Below are positions 45,600 to 58,489 of a stretch of DNA of 64,000 nucleotides, in pieces. Below the pieces are notes generated by a model. The model was not told the DNA's origin. It saw nothing but the letters and a program-made list of their open reading frames with translations, and did no database searches. Each line of letters opens with the position of its first letter. Position 1 is the stretch's first letter. Made by a program: the position numbers and the translations under genes. This stretch comes from Epiperipatus broadwayi (Eukaryota; Onychophora; Udeonychophora; Euonychophora; Peripatidae): positions 62,001-126,000 of the forward strand of contig JAQFVV010013368.1 in NCBI GenBank assembly GCA_028023455.1, written 5' to 3'.

Positions 45600-47300
45600 T
45601 GCTAAGGAAACTGTCCATAAATTATTTGCATCACAATTCTAAGCGATACCAGTTAGCTTTCCAAGAAGTTATGTCTAGAAATCATCTTAGTCCTAACCTT
45701 AAATAGTGAAGAATAATAAGTTAGACTATCACCCAAAAATACTGCCAAACAGCATACTGTAGGATTGTGTATCAGGCTATTATCGCAAATTGTTATCTTC
45801 CTGGCACAAGATGATTTTCTGTTGTTTAGATGGGAAAATGAGCATATTGTCTTCATTGGATTAGGAATAAAACCCCAATCTTTGAAAAAAATTTCCAAAC
45901 TTTTTATAGTCTTATCGACGGACTTTTCTATTTTAGAAAATCTCTTGAGAAATTAAAGTGATATAATGAGGATAGATGAATTTCCTCCATTCTGTTTGTG
46001 GAAGATAACTGGACCTTATGGTGGATTGTTTTTAAATCTTTTTTAGCTACTATGAATATCATTCAGTTTCACTTGATTTTTTTTTATTGGAATGTATTTT
46101 GTCAAATGTAGTTTTTTATATATATTTAAGAATTTTAGAGATTGTCAAAAAATAATTTTTCTAAACGGAATCATAAGCGGAGTTTGGGTCAATATAGTAT
46201 CAGTTTTAGGTTTATTTTGAAACTCTATTTTAGTGTTATTTTGTTAAAGATAAAACTTATTCATAGAAGCCTCATTCTGGCTTAAATCCAATCTGCTCTA
46301 TAAGTACGTGGTTCTCAACAATTGACAAAATTCTTGTTAATATGACCCTTTTAAACAGATTGCAAGGAATACATTAACCATTGTTAGATGTATTTAGTTT
46401 TGGACTGGTATAGTTTTGTTATTATACCAAATTTTTGGAATAGTTTTTGTATTAATAATGTTGTTGAATCATTTTGCTGAACATACTTTGGATTTAGATC
46501 ATAAATTTGTAAGAAACTAGATGTATGCTGACAGCCCCTGAGACATTTCCTATTTAAAACAATTTATGGACAAATTCAAGTTCATTAATATCTGCTATAC
46601 TTTTTATTAGACTGTTATTAGAGGAAAATTATGCAAGAGACATCTGCATTTCTGTTTTAATGATACTTTTTTTTTGTTTTTATTACTTTTGGACATAAAA
46701 GTCTGGTGTATAAGATTGAAAATTTAAGCAGTGAGAATAGTCTTTCTTTTAAAAATGATTCTACAATCACCAAACTTTTAGATTAGATCTTGTAAAGTTT
46801 TGTTTTTTATGCCCTTATCCACTTATTCTACAATTGTTGTTAGCAGTTTTTGGATTTTGGGTAAACAAATGGTTCGCTATAAAGAACATATTTAGTTTTG
46901 TTCCAACCTGGTATGAATTGATTTTAGTGCATTTGGAAATTTCCATTAATAGCTACTATAATGGGTTTGTTAAAACTATCATAGCAAGAGAAATTGGTGA
47001 GATTATATTAATATTCCATTCAAGATATGCAGCGTATTTATTCCATTTAATCTTCATTGAATTCTATCTTCGAACAAGATAACTTTCAACTATAGAAATG
47101 TGAATTCCAAGAGAGATTAAATTTGCTTTATGGATGTTATAGGAGAAATGATTCTATATTAATAGGCCAGCAGGAAATGCTGGACCATTTTTTGTCAAAT
47201 CAAAACATAAATTAGGGTTTGTCCTTGTTTTCCATCTGTCTGAATATCCTTCTTTGTTTGGTATTGTAAGAGGTATGTTGTTTAATTTAAATCCAACCAT
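45600..47300 (-). pseudogene. Jockey-like LINE reverse transcriptase, decayed
   Basis: On the - strand, from about 46310 downwards, the frames read IEQIGFKPE, then QVLSLTK, then YYIDPNSAYDSV, matching 'EQAGFR.GRS...QVL.LT' and 'F[VI]DLSAAYDTVW' of Jockey-like LINEs. From 45898 to 45653 a continuous frame reads FFKDWGFIPNPMKTICSFSH and continues with HLNNRKSS, CDNSLIHNPTVCCLAVFLGD and FKVRTKMISRHNFL. This corresponds to 'W.L.LNP.KTE...FHLNN' and 'YLGV.LDR.L.....' of the thumb region. The catalytic ADD motif between them is lost. Sequence upstream to about 47300 may be its endonuclease but is unclear. Confidence 0.8.
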
Positions 47301-48386
47301 TCTAAAAAATTATAACTTGATTAATTTTCATTTGCTCATTCCCAAAAACTATTATTAAGAGAAGTGAAATTTCTTCTTAAGTACAGAAGATGTAGAAAGA
47401 TTTGTAAATGGAGAATACTCCAACTTATATTTTGTCATTTGTAAATACTGCATAGAAAACTTGTACTGTTCAATTTTTCTATGATTACATATTTTGTGAA
47501 AAGTGTTTAATTTCTGAGATTTACATAAATATTGCATAGATAAAAATTATCCTAATCTACATCATTTAAACTATTTTCAGTAGAAGTTGTTTGCTTTACG
47601 ATGGTTTGAAACAAAGGTAATAATACTGTGTTTGGGGACAATCTATCAAGAATCAATCCATTATTAAAAGAGTGGCAAGTCTCTTCAAATGCATTTACAT
47701 TAATATTCTACTATACAATTAATTTGTAGAGGACCCCCCATTTTAGAGTTTGATATACTTTCAATGTTAAGTTAAAGTAATTTTATTGTATTTCTTATGT
47801 TAAGAGAAGATTTTTTGTAGAGGGTGCTTGAAATGTTCCATGGTTGCCAATACCAGATAATCATTTTTCATTGAGACTAGGACTTTTTTTTGGAAGCCTT
47901 ATGTGGTTATTCCTTATATATTGCTTGTAACAGTTTCGACTGTCCAGCAGTCTTCATCAGAAGTTTTATTAAAGAATTTTTTTTTTTGCATTAAAATGTG
48001 TATGAAAGAAATTATTATAAGCACTATATATGAATATATGAAGAACTGCAAAGAAAGTAAAGGAGAAGAATAAGAGTTATCCCTTATAATAATAGTGGAA
48101 TTCATGTTAATAGCTTTATTGTGTGGTTTTAGAATTTGCTTTTCTAACCAGAAATTTATCAAGATAAGTCAGCTATTTATGTGATGACATTTTAGTTTTA
48201 CAATTGGTATTACTTTTTGGGTGGGTTCAAAAGCATCTTATTTATTGACTTCTTTGATTTGTTGATTGAGAATTTGCTTGATTGTTGTTTTTTTATAATT
48301 ATGTGTAAGTAAAGAAGCACAGACCTTAATTTGTGCGCCCATTTGTGTTTTTTTTTATCTCAAATATTTTTTTTTACAACTTTTAG
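47301..48386. other. intron with one hairpin motif
   Basis: Mostly unrecognised A/T-rich DNA. On the - strand at about 47962-47930 it holds CTTCTGATGAAG, a GACT/AGTC stem, then CGAAACTGTT, the clearest copy of the hammerhead-like motif. Confidence 0.45.
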
Positions 48387-48457
48387 ATACAAGTTGGAAT
48401 ATCTCAGGATTTATTTGGAAATGATATTTTTTTATCCACAGCAAGTCAAGAAAAAAT
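48387..48457 (+). CDS. DUF4347-like protein, exon 4
   Basis: The acceptor is 'ttttacaacttttag' (ends 48386) and the donor AAT|GTAAGA (48458). The exon is 71 bases: 23 codons, starting in phase 0 as required by exon 3 and ending in phase 2. The frame reads VGISQDLFGNDIFLSTASQE. Together with the end of exon 3 (LENLLK) it fits the last conserved block of DUF4347, 'L..LTGA.V.AS....G'. A second frame is also open across this short exon (YKLEYLRIYLE...), which would be used if the candidate exon at 42582 preceded it. I prefer the first frame. Predicted residues are 224-246. Confidence 0.75.
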
Positions 48458-48586
48458 GTAAGAAATTTTGATTTGTATTTTGTATTACTTGCCTAAATGT
48501 GAAATTTGCAAAAAAAAAAAAAATATTATTATTTGAAAAGAAAGAAGTGTAATGAATGATATAATGAATAAACAACTATAACTATT

Positions 48587-48928
48587 AACAGAGGCAAAAC
48601 TCTCCATACAGTAATGTCACCTAGTGTAAGCTGGAGTAATCAATGGATTCAAGAAGGTTTGTGCAAAAAATCCCTATCTAGTGCCTAGTCATCCAATTTA
48701 CCCAGACTAGTTTCTAGCTTGTGGCTTTCAATAGTGAGGGACCTTGGATCTAATCTGGGTATGTTGGATGAGTAGGCACTAGATAGGGATTTTATGCCCA
48801 AACTTTCTTGCATCCATTGATTACTCTGACTTGCACTGGGTGGCACTACTGTACAGAGAGTTTTGCCTCTGTTATTACAGCTTGTGAAAGCATAGGGAAT
48901 GGCGATTATATGATGTTTGGTGGTTTTA
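48587..48928. mobile_element. foldback family A, single hairpin
   Basis: The element runs from AACAGAGGCAAAACTC to TTTGGTGGTTTTA. 48591-48700 pairs with 48755-48870 ('tccctatctagtgcctagtc' against 'gagtaggcactagataggga'). The flanks actataactatt and accacaaatatt agree at 9 of 12 positions, consistent with an old 12-bp duplication. Confidence 0.85.
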
Positions 48929-50375
48929 ACCACAAATATTCATGTTAGTAATATTTGAATAAATAAGAATTAGTTTTTTTTTCATTATTACTACTTATAA
49001 AGTTATTTTAAAATAATGTATTAATATTTTACAACTAATTTTGACTATAGATAAGAATAACTTAAATTATTAAATTCTGTTTATTAAATTTAAATTATTA
49101 AGACAGCTTATAGTTTGCTATGTCATATCCAAAAAATATACATATGTTTATGTGATTATATATATATATATGTTGCAGTGAAGGTTTTCTGGGTATATAA
49201 TGTTTTACAAATCATGTTTTCAGGATCAATTATGTTTCGGAAAATAAAATTAAAATAAAGCACCAACATTTCGACAAGAAAGCACTTGGCCTCAATTGGG
49301 TGAAGAAAAATGGTAATAATCACGTGGTTGCGCAGAAATAATTGTATCACGTAGATTGACTTAAATTTGGTAGGGTTTTTAAATTTTTATTAATTTATGT
49401 GAGGAAACTCTTCCATACAGTTGGTAATTTCATTGTTTCATCATGTTTGTTAATGCAGTTTTTTTTTTTTTTAAATATTTCTATACCCCCCTAAATATTC
49501 TCTGATAATGGTTGTTGCATATGGATAGGATTTTAGTATTTGAGAAGTCTTTGCAATGATCAATGTCTAAAACATGGAGAGCAAGGGCTGAAGAGGTTGA
49601 GAGTTTTTCCACTGCATTAGTATGCTAATCTCTCACGCAAATGAATAAACATTTAAAAATTCTATTAAATTTAAATCAATCTACCCAATACAATGACTTT
49701 TGCTACAAACAGTAATTATTACTGCTTTTTCGTTCAGTTGAAGGCAAGTGATATTTTGTTGAAATGTTAGTGTTTAATTTCTATTTTACTAAACATGGTT
49801 GCTCCCGAAAATGTGATTTATAATATTTATTGTAACCGGTTGGGTTACGTGGCACACAGCAACATAGTTGTGTGTGTGCACATATATATATAAAGTAAAG
49901 GAAAAGTAGAAATAAACCTAGACATAAATTTTTGTAGATATTTTTCTACATTCACTGGGAATAATAATAACTATAAAGAGTTAAATAACTCCAGACTTAA
50001 AATAAAATTTTGTTATAAATAAACATTTAAAAAGGTCTAACAAATAAATTAATATTGTATTATGATTTTGAATTTAAAAACAAGCATGTCTACTGATTAT
50101 TGTAAAAATATATAGTTTTGAAAATCTTTTGATTAATGCTTGTGTACAATTCTCTATCTAAGTAAAAGCATGTAGATGACACTTTTAGTAAAAATCTAAA
50201 AGCTTTTGATTAAATTTTTTTTAAATCAAGATAAAGATTAGACAGAAGAAAACTCTGTTTTCAATTAAGATGTTTTTATCACATCAGATGACTCAGTATT
50301 TTATAAAATGGGCTGATAAAAATATCAATTCAGTCTGGTTTTTGGTCAGAATTGACTAATAATATTTTGCTGTAG
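48929..50375. other. intron with one short repeat-like segment
   Basis: At 49195-49320 the - strand carries a stretch ending CTTGTCGAAATGTTGGTGC, a repeat end of the kind seen in the other hairpin motifs. The rest is A/T-rich with a poly-T at 49460 and nothing recognised. Confidence 0.35.
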
Positions 50376-50773
50376 TTGGAGTAAATAGCTGGACAGAAAA
50401 GTTGGTTAGCAGAGATGGTTTCCAGAGCTATACAGATAGCTCCCATGAAGATATAGCTGAAATCAAGACAGGAGATAGAGCAAAAGTCTTGATTCACTGG
50501 GGAGTTTAGATGCACCTGGAAGGCAGATCCATTTTTCTGTCTATAGCTGGCTGATCTGAAGTATACGAGGAACCGAATCATGGCCAACATAAACCTGATT
50601 ATCCCTTTCTGATGACAATAAATTACCTGATTATACTTTTTGTGATGCTGACAATTGCTTGTACGATGTCTGGTTTAATGATAATACTTACCCATAAACT
50701 TGCTGAGAATTGGATGCTGTTTTTCTATACGCACGGAACCATAGATAACACATTGCATCATATATATACAGAG
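50376..50773 (+). CDS. candidate exon 5 with two in-frame stops
   Basis: One + strand frame is open over about 132 codons except for TAG at 50507-50509 and TGA at 50552-50554. It ends at a strong donor, GAG|GTGAGT (50774). Two acceptors fit: 'aatattttgctgtag' (exon from 50376, phase 1) or 'gtaaatag' (exon from 50389, phase 2, which matches exon 4). The first part reads WTEKLVSRDGFQSYTD and AEIKTGDRAKVLIHWG. After the stops come YEEPNHGQHKPDYPF and a hydrophobic helix (INYLIILFVMLTIACTMSGL) that could span a membrane, then LAENWMLFFYTHG. The DNA is much less A/T-rich than its flanks. Possibilities: a dying exon, two exons with an unseen short intron, sequence error, or chance. Composition argues against chance. 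Confidence 0.45.
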
Positions 50774-51850
50774 GTGAGTTGTTTTTAAATAATTCATTTC
50801 AAAGACATTTAAAAATTTTTGTATTTAATTTAAAGATGTTATGATTAGTTAAATGCAACCTGTGATAGCGTTATATATAATAACAAAATTTTAAATGATT
50901 TTTTTTTGGTTTAAAGTGACATTTTAAAAGTTAGAGATATAAAACGATTTTATTTTTCGTTTATTAAAAAAAAAAGGCAGTCATTTTAAAAGTGAAACAA
51001 ACACAAATAATTTTTCTTGGATTAAAAAAAAATCTAAGTGTAAAGGATAGATGATTCTAAAAGCATTATAATTAATTAACCTAATCTGTAAAAGGCAGAT
51101 TCTAGTTTTTTAAAAATAGAAAAAAGCTATAATAGAGTTTAAGAACTGATTTGAATTATTATTTTTATATACACATGTATATGTGAATTTTTTTTATAGA
51201 TTTTCAATATTGAATTAATTATGAAAAACATAATATTATTATATCAAATTAAAGTATTAAATGTCAGTGTGTGCATATACAAATACATATATATATATAT
51301 ATGTAAAAATTTTAATCATTTATTGTATTTATATGATGATTGAAATATAAATCAATTGAACTGTATGTGTCTACATATATCAAGGAGTGTCAAATAGACA
51401 TATGTACATTTTAATCATTTTTTTTATTTTTAAATGTCAATTCATAAATGTTCATTTTATATTAAGCCACATGACTGTGTGTTGTCAGGTTTTAAATAAA
51501 CCTACTGGAACATATATGTAAATGAATATAATAATTTGAATTTTGGATGTTAATCAAAATCAGAACTATTATATGTGAATAGTCATATTCTAAAGATCCT
51601 AATATTAATTTCATTTTTTTATTGTTATTAATAAACTTGTATTCACTTGTTAAAATTGTTCCAGTGAACAATACAGTAATAGAGCTTATGTTCTCTGAGC
51701 TAGATTCAGGCATAATAATCTGATATATAAAAGGGGATGTAATTTTTTTTGTGCAGGGGCTTGACAAGGGTCCTGTTTTGATGATAAGAATATATTCTTC
51801 AAAGCACATGCACTACATTTTATTTTAATTTAGTCTTATTTGAATTTAAG
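50774..51850. other. intron, nothing recognised
   Basis: A/T-rich with (TA)n near 51288-51302. The 105-codon - strand frame at 51492-51809 has no recognisable features. Confidence 0.35.
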
Positions 51851-52480
51851 TTTATGGTTGGCCAGTACATTAACGGTATTAAGTGGCCAGATCATTGATG
51901 ATGGATGATCAGCATGTTTTAATATCCCAGCATTATTGTTTTATGGTTATGTATTCTGCTGGATGAGCACTTAGTTGGGGCATCCAAATTAATGTTTAAA
52001 TAATTGCCCCAAGCTGGAAAAGGCTCAGTAGTTAGGTTGGTCTACAGTAGAGCCATTTCAAATCCAGTCACAAGATTGACTGTTGATTTTTTTGGTTGTG
52101 GATCATTCATGTTGATGAATGAGTATTTATTTTGAGTATTATTCAGTAAGTACTTCTACTTTTTATAATGATGGTTGATTTATTTAATTATACTTATAGT
52201 TGCTAGCTGATCTCTCAGCTGGGCATGATCTGTCATGTTCCTGTATAAAATTTCTTATATATTTTTGGATAGTAACATTACTTAATATCTATCTCACTTT
52301 AATATCTTTACCAATAATGATTATATATCTTTATTTAATATGCTTACTTTAATATTTTTAATATACTTCTCGTAAATTTTAATTTTATATTGTTGACTTG
52401 GGATTGAGGATGATTTGCCATCATCCCAGGTTCACTCCATTTTATTACCCCTATACCCTATTCCTTATAATATATATATA
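51851..52480. other. GC-elevated patch, possible decayed element
   Basis: 51860-52130 ('gtggccagatcattgatgatgg', 'ctgctggatgagcac', 'gccccaagctggaaaaggctc') and 52195-52460 are less A/T-rich than average. There is no open frame, inverted repeat or second copy. It may be an old SINE or DNA element. Confidence 0.3.
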
Positions 52481-55400
52481 TTCTAACCTGTAATCTCGTG
52501 CATCCTCACTTCAGAATATATGATATAAAATAAAACGGGTTCTATCTCAGTTAATAATTAATAACTAAAATATTCAGCATTAAAATATTTCACTAGCTCA
52601 AATTTAAAATACGAATAAGGTTCAATTTATAAAATAAATTAAATAAATATTTAATATTTTCATGAGACTTGAAGTGAAAATACAGGTGACAAGATAGATT
52701 ACATTGAGCCAATATCCCACAGGATACTACCTCAATGGCATAAGAACACTATCCCCCCTTATTACTATTTCAAATAACAAACTCATAGTATTCTTACGAC
52801 TTTAATAACTTCTACTCACTAAGATTAAACTAATAATTAAGTCTTAATCTTCTATTTAATAATCTAGCTCAATAAAATAATCTCAGGTTCATAAAGTTTA
52901 TTCTAAGTTAATTTAAAAATACGGTAGTAAAATATGAGAAGGGATTTTATGTCATAATCTACTACACTGAAACTAATAATAATAAATAACAGTAATAATA
53001 TTCTTCATTGTTTAACTAATTCTGTATATCTTTTCTTTTTACTATAATTTTATTACCATAATAAAATAATGAAATAATATAATATGATCTTATATCTTCA
53101 TGTAATGATATAATAAATACGTGGTAGCATTTTAATAATCTGACAAACAAAATATGTGTGGCAACTGATAGCATATAATTTAATATAATATTGTGATAAC
53201 TGACTTATGACCAATAAAATAATGTAAAATTATGATTATTTAATTATAATGAATACCAATAAAATATTTAAATTCTTAAAATAATTTTCTACTTATCTTT
53301 TTGTGCAAAATTATATATTTGTTTCAGTTATTATGCATATATCGTGATTTCATGCAGCGATGTGGAGAAATAAATAACTCGGACACAAAACTTTTGAAAT
53401 AACAAAATTTAACAAAGTTTATTACTAACAACAAATAAATAAACAATTTATTTACACTATTTACAGTGGATATCCTTAACTTTTTTACTTTACAGTTTGA
53501 TCTACCGGGTTAAAAAAAAAAATTTATATTTCAATTACATCTTTATTTAGATTTAGGACAAAATTAAAAAAAAAAATGTTACTATTTGGTTTCTCATTAT
53601 GGTTAACTTATTACAAATATATTTATCTACTTTATTAGCAACAGCATTTTATCCTTAATATTATTAAACTATCTTATTTTAAAAAAATTCATACTCAGAA
53701 AACATTCCATAGAAAACAAAATTTTATAATGAGTATGGACCTCTCAAAATATTAAAAAAAATTTCATCTTGCAAAGTCAAAGATGTTACACAAAATATTA
53801 TCCAAAATTCAGTACTAGATTTTAGTATTTATCACACAATGTTTACTAATCATAATATATTCTTCTTTAAGCCTTACTTTAGTATGATATAAGTGTAATC
53901 ATCAATATATTTCTGTTAATCAATAAACAAAAAATATACTATGCATATTGTTTACATAATTTACTTTGTACTATTGTATTTTAAAAATATGCAATGCTTA
54001 TTTTTCTCTTAAAAAAAATAATACTAAAGCATTTAAAATTATTATCACTTTAAAGAAAATATCTTTGTTTAGATACCTTATTAAAAAAAAATTTATATTT
54101 CATTTCCGAAATAAAATTCAAAATATATTCTATGATTCTTTTCTTTCCTTAGGATACTTTGGATCTTCAATTTTAAGTTATAATATTCTGCTCCTTATAA
54201 GCAAATAAACTAATCTTATACAAAACGATAGCATAACATAAGTTCTAAATTATTTATCATTTCTCTTAAACATATCTTACTAAACGATGCAGTTACATGA
54301 AATAAAGATAGCGAAAACAGATGCATAGGATTAAGGAAGAAAGCTAGAGTATTACTCTTAACATATCTCAAAATCATGGTACAGTGCGAAGAGGTATGAC
54401 ATTTACCTGCCTAATATCCTCTAGTACAGGGACGATGTTAAAGCTATTTCTTCAGCTTTATTAGAACATCAAATATTTAAAGAAATATAAACACTGTCCA
54501 AATAAAATGTGTATCAGTCATAGGGCTTTGTTAACTATGCTGATATTCACATAAAGACTAAATATTATTTCCATTCCTTATAACATCCTATTTCTTAAAA
54601 CATCATCTTGGTTTCCTGTTCACTAAGTACTTCCAAGCCACTATCTCAACATTATTTCTCAAGATTTTCCACATCTTACATCGATAAATAACTATCTGCA
54701 TTTACAAAAACAATAAACAAAATTCATTAATAGTTAAACAATCTAGCTGTTCTACAAGAAAAGTCTGCTTACTTCATTATTCTATATGTCTAATCATATA
54801 CAATCTACTTAGACAATATTTGAATATCCAATAACATGAAAATTTTAAAAGAATCACATAATTATTTGTTATGTTGGATTATATTACTAATAAAAAATAA
54901 TCGTCGTATGCATATTTTCAAATCAATCCTATCTCATAATGTTTTTTTAAAATGTTGTATGAAATGCGGTACATATAAGTAAAAAAACTTTTACACTTCA
55001 TTCTTCCAATTTATGGATGATCTAAAGAAAACAAAAAAAAATATACACTATAAATTATCAATAGTTATTATTATTACCAATAACCTTTATCTAGTCATCG
55101 TGTTCAGTAGGCTTTTCTTTATCCACTTGAGCATTGCAGATATATATAAAAAAAATTCACACCCATACACTTTATATTAAAATATTTTTAGCTAAATTAT
55201 TAGATTGTTATATTATAAAATTTTAATATTAATAAATTAATGTTTTTATGTTTTTCCTAATCTTATATAAAAAATTTAGATTTAAACTAGGTTAACAAAA
55301 TAAAAGGAATCAAAACTATATTTACATATTTTCTTGACAATAGTTCCTGATAAGTCCAAAATGTTTATTATTTTCTCTAGAGTTTTTAAAAATGTTCTCA

Positions 55401-57319
55401 GGACCAAGCGCGTTAAAGTTTAAAATAAAATAATTATTAATCCATTTAGTAAAATTTATAGAAAATAATCCTTGGTTTTAGTATTTATGATGATAATTAT
55501 TAAATCATAATATTAATTAATCCCGTGAAGCTTCTTAATCTTCTCTACCAATATTCTCTGTGTATCCGATGCATCAATCCATCTAATTTAACTTTAAAAA
55601 TATTCGATAAACTTTTAAGTACTATTTGTATTTCCATGGATCCATCTTTTATTCAACTATGTGTTCACTTTTTTATATATGTTTCCTTCTTGATACATTT
55701 AAACTTTCGTTTGGTATTTTTATATATCACTTTTAAAAAAAAAAAAAAAAAAATGTTACCTTCAGAAAGGATATAACATTTTACTCCTTTTGATATAATA
55801 TTATATAAAATAATTCATGCAATATACAATTGTCTTATTACTATTTAAAAAATAAATCTTGGATAGGCTTATAAATAATAATGCGTCTCCAATTTTTTCA
55901 TTAGACTCTGTATGATGTCCGTGCTGTGGTTTTTTTTTTTTATGTACCCAAAAAAGTTCTCCGGTTATGCATAAATAAAGCTGTATCAATAAATATTTCA
56001 AATATTTTTTCAGTATTACAATTTATATCCATTTTATTTCGTAGTATATCCATTTTTTATTGCGTAGTTTAGGTTAAACTTTTAGATAAAATACGACTGG
56101 TAAGTACTTTAAAAAATTAGAAAATCATCTCCACGAAGTTTCTAAATATATAATTTTTTTCTAAAACTTTCTTTTGCAAAACACTTTAAAATTATCAATT
56201 AGTTTTTGCAAAATAAACGATAAGAAAGTACCAAAAAAAAAAAATTGACTTTCTCCGGTTTCAATACATTATTAATCTTCCCCTATACTCCCATGCAATT
56301 CATATTTATAGTCTGTAAGAATACCTATTCCTATTGGTTAATTCTTACTTTAGCTTGAGAACAAATTTACATATTTTTAGTTTATAGTAGAATTGAATTT
56401 CAAAATTAGAAATTATGACGTAATAAAATTTAAAAAATATTATTTAAAATATTACTTTTAAATCAATTATTATTTTATTAAAATTATTTAATCTTTTAAA
56501 ATAACTTTTAAAATAACATTTAATAACTTATTCCATTTCTTAATATTCAATTTATCTATTTTTATTTAAATAAAATATTTAATTTTTATATTATGAATGT
56601 ATTCGTCTTTATTACATTATTTAAACATGTTATACGATAGTTAACTTAATGTTTAATACTATTTACTTTTATGATAGGCAATAATTCTATCAAATTCTAT
56701 AATATAACTTTTAAAATATTTTAAACTTTGTTATTATTTCAAACAAGCATGTGTGTGAGAGTATACATTAAAAGTCACATGATTAATAACTTTGACAGAC
56801 GATTTTTAATCTATTTCTCTGCCTAGATTTATAAAATTGATACACTTATTATATTATATAAAATAATTATAAAAAATTTGGAAGAATAATTTAGAAAATA
56901 TAGAACTAGATATAATTTTCACCATCATAAAGTTTATTTTAAAATATACTATATTAATTTTGACTATTTAAATATGATTACAAATTTAAACATAGCATTT
57001 ATTAAATTATACGTTTTTAAACTATTAAAATCGAATTTTTAAATATACTTTTAATTATTTATAGCTGTGTTATTTAATATGGCCAGCTTTTACAACCATA
57101 TGAAACAGTATTTTAAACTTTACATAACTACTTTTGAAATAATTCGCTATAATTTTATATACCACGTATTTTCTTTAGCTTTAAATTGTAGTTTAAAAAT
57201 ATAATTGACTTAATATAATTAATGTATTAAAAGAACATATTCTAAATTTAAAATTTTTTAGTAATTGACTGTTATAAACTATTACTCACCTATAGAAAAG
57301 GGCACAATATATATATATA
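52481..57319. other. very A/T-rich intron, nothing recognised
   Basis: Nearly 5 kb with extreme A/T bias, short homopolymers and no convincing frame. Slightly GC-richer islands occur at 53340-53510 and 54290-54420. The A/T bias makes splice-like and TATA-like strings meaningless here. Confidence 0.4.
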
Positions 57320-58480
57320 TATCAACCAAGCAAAAGAACAATCTGGATTTAAAAGTGGTTTTAGTACAATGGATAATATCGAAGTATTAAGAGAAGTTAT
57401 AGAAAAAAACCAATGAATATGAGTTGCCATTATGCTTTGGATTTGTAGATTATGAAAAGTCATTTGATTCTATAAGTATTTCTTCAGTGATTAAAGCATT
57501 GAATCATCAAGGTATAGACCCAGGATATTCTGAAGAATATTTATAAAAATGTAACAGCAACAATTATATAACATAATGATACTAGGAAAGTGTAAGTCAG
57601 GGTGACTTCATATCTCCAGAACTTTTTACAGCAATACTAGCAAGAAGTATTTTGTGGATTAAAATAAGAAGCTAAAGGAATAAAAGTAAATGGAGATTAT
57701 TTAAGTCATTGAGATTTTTCAAATAATGTAATTGTTTTTGCAAATAATGCTTCAGAGCTTCAAGAAATATTGCAAGAGTTATCAGATGAAAGTTAGGACT
57801 AAAGATGAACATTAAAAAGACTAAAGTAATGTTCACTAGATTTTCTCAAAAGATGAAAATAAATATTGATAATGATGAGTTAAAAGAAGTTAACAACTTC
57901 AAATATCTTGGTCAGATTATTACTACTGATGGAAACATAATGGATGAAATTAATCATAAAATTAAACTTGGAATGTTTTTGGTAGAAATAACTTAATATT
58001 AAAAGGAAACATGCCTATGTGTTTGAAAAGAAAGATTTTTAATGAATCTGTTTTACCAGTTCTTACTTAAAAAGAAGAGCTACTCAGAGACTTCAGACCA
58101 CTCAAAGAAGTATACGGAGATGCATGTTAGGAGTAACTTGAAAAGATCAAAAATGTAATACCTAGGTAAGAAAACAAACAGGTGTTACTGACATCATTGA
58201 AAGGATTAAAATACTGAAGTTCAGTTGGACTGGATATATTGCTAGAAGAGTTGATAATAGATGGACATTTGAAATATTAAACTGGATTCCAAGAGATTGT
58301 AAAAGACTCAGAAAGAGACCACTTGTGAGACGGATGGTTGAAATAAAAAAGTGTGTAGGAGTGATGTGGAGAAGAGAGGCTAGAGATCTTAAAAGGTGGA
58401 TTGAACTTGGGGAGATGTTTATCCTGCAGTGGATTGATAATGGTTGATGATGGTGATGATGATATGATAATGATGATTTG
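57320..58480 (+). pseudogene. RTE-like LINE, best-preserved RT copy
   Basis: From 57341 the + frames read EQSGFKSGFSTMDNI, then FVDYEKSFDSI (RT block 'FVD[YL]EKAFD'), then NNVIVFANNASELQEILQEL in place of the ADD active-site block, where the catalytic Asp pair is lost. 57805-57996 continues MNIKKTKVMF and NNFKYLGQIITTDGNI. 58200-58450 gives FSWTGYIARR, RWTFEILNWIPRDCKR and WIELGEMFILQWIDNG with a stop at 58445. A (GATGAT)n-like tail follows. Several frameshifts and stops are present. The order and tail are those of RTE/BovB-type LINEs. Confidence 0.88.
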
Positions 58481-58489
58481 GTCTGCACA

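Noticed and set aside
50330-50590. 86-codon - strand frame.
   Set aside because: It overlaps the + strand exon candidate that has splice sites and a better frame; it looks like its shadow.
53966-54208. 80-codon Lys/Ile/Phe-rich + strand frame.
   Set aside because: Composition simply reflects A/T-rich DNA; no splice context, motif or second copy.
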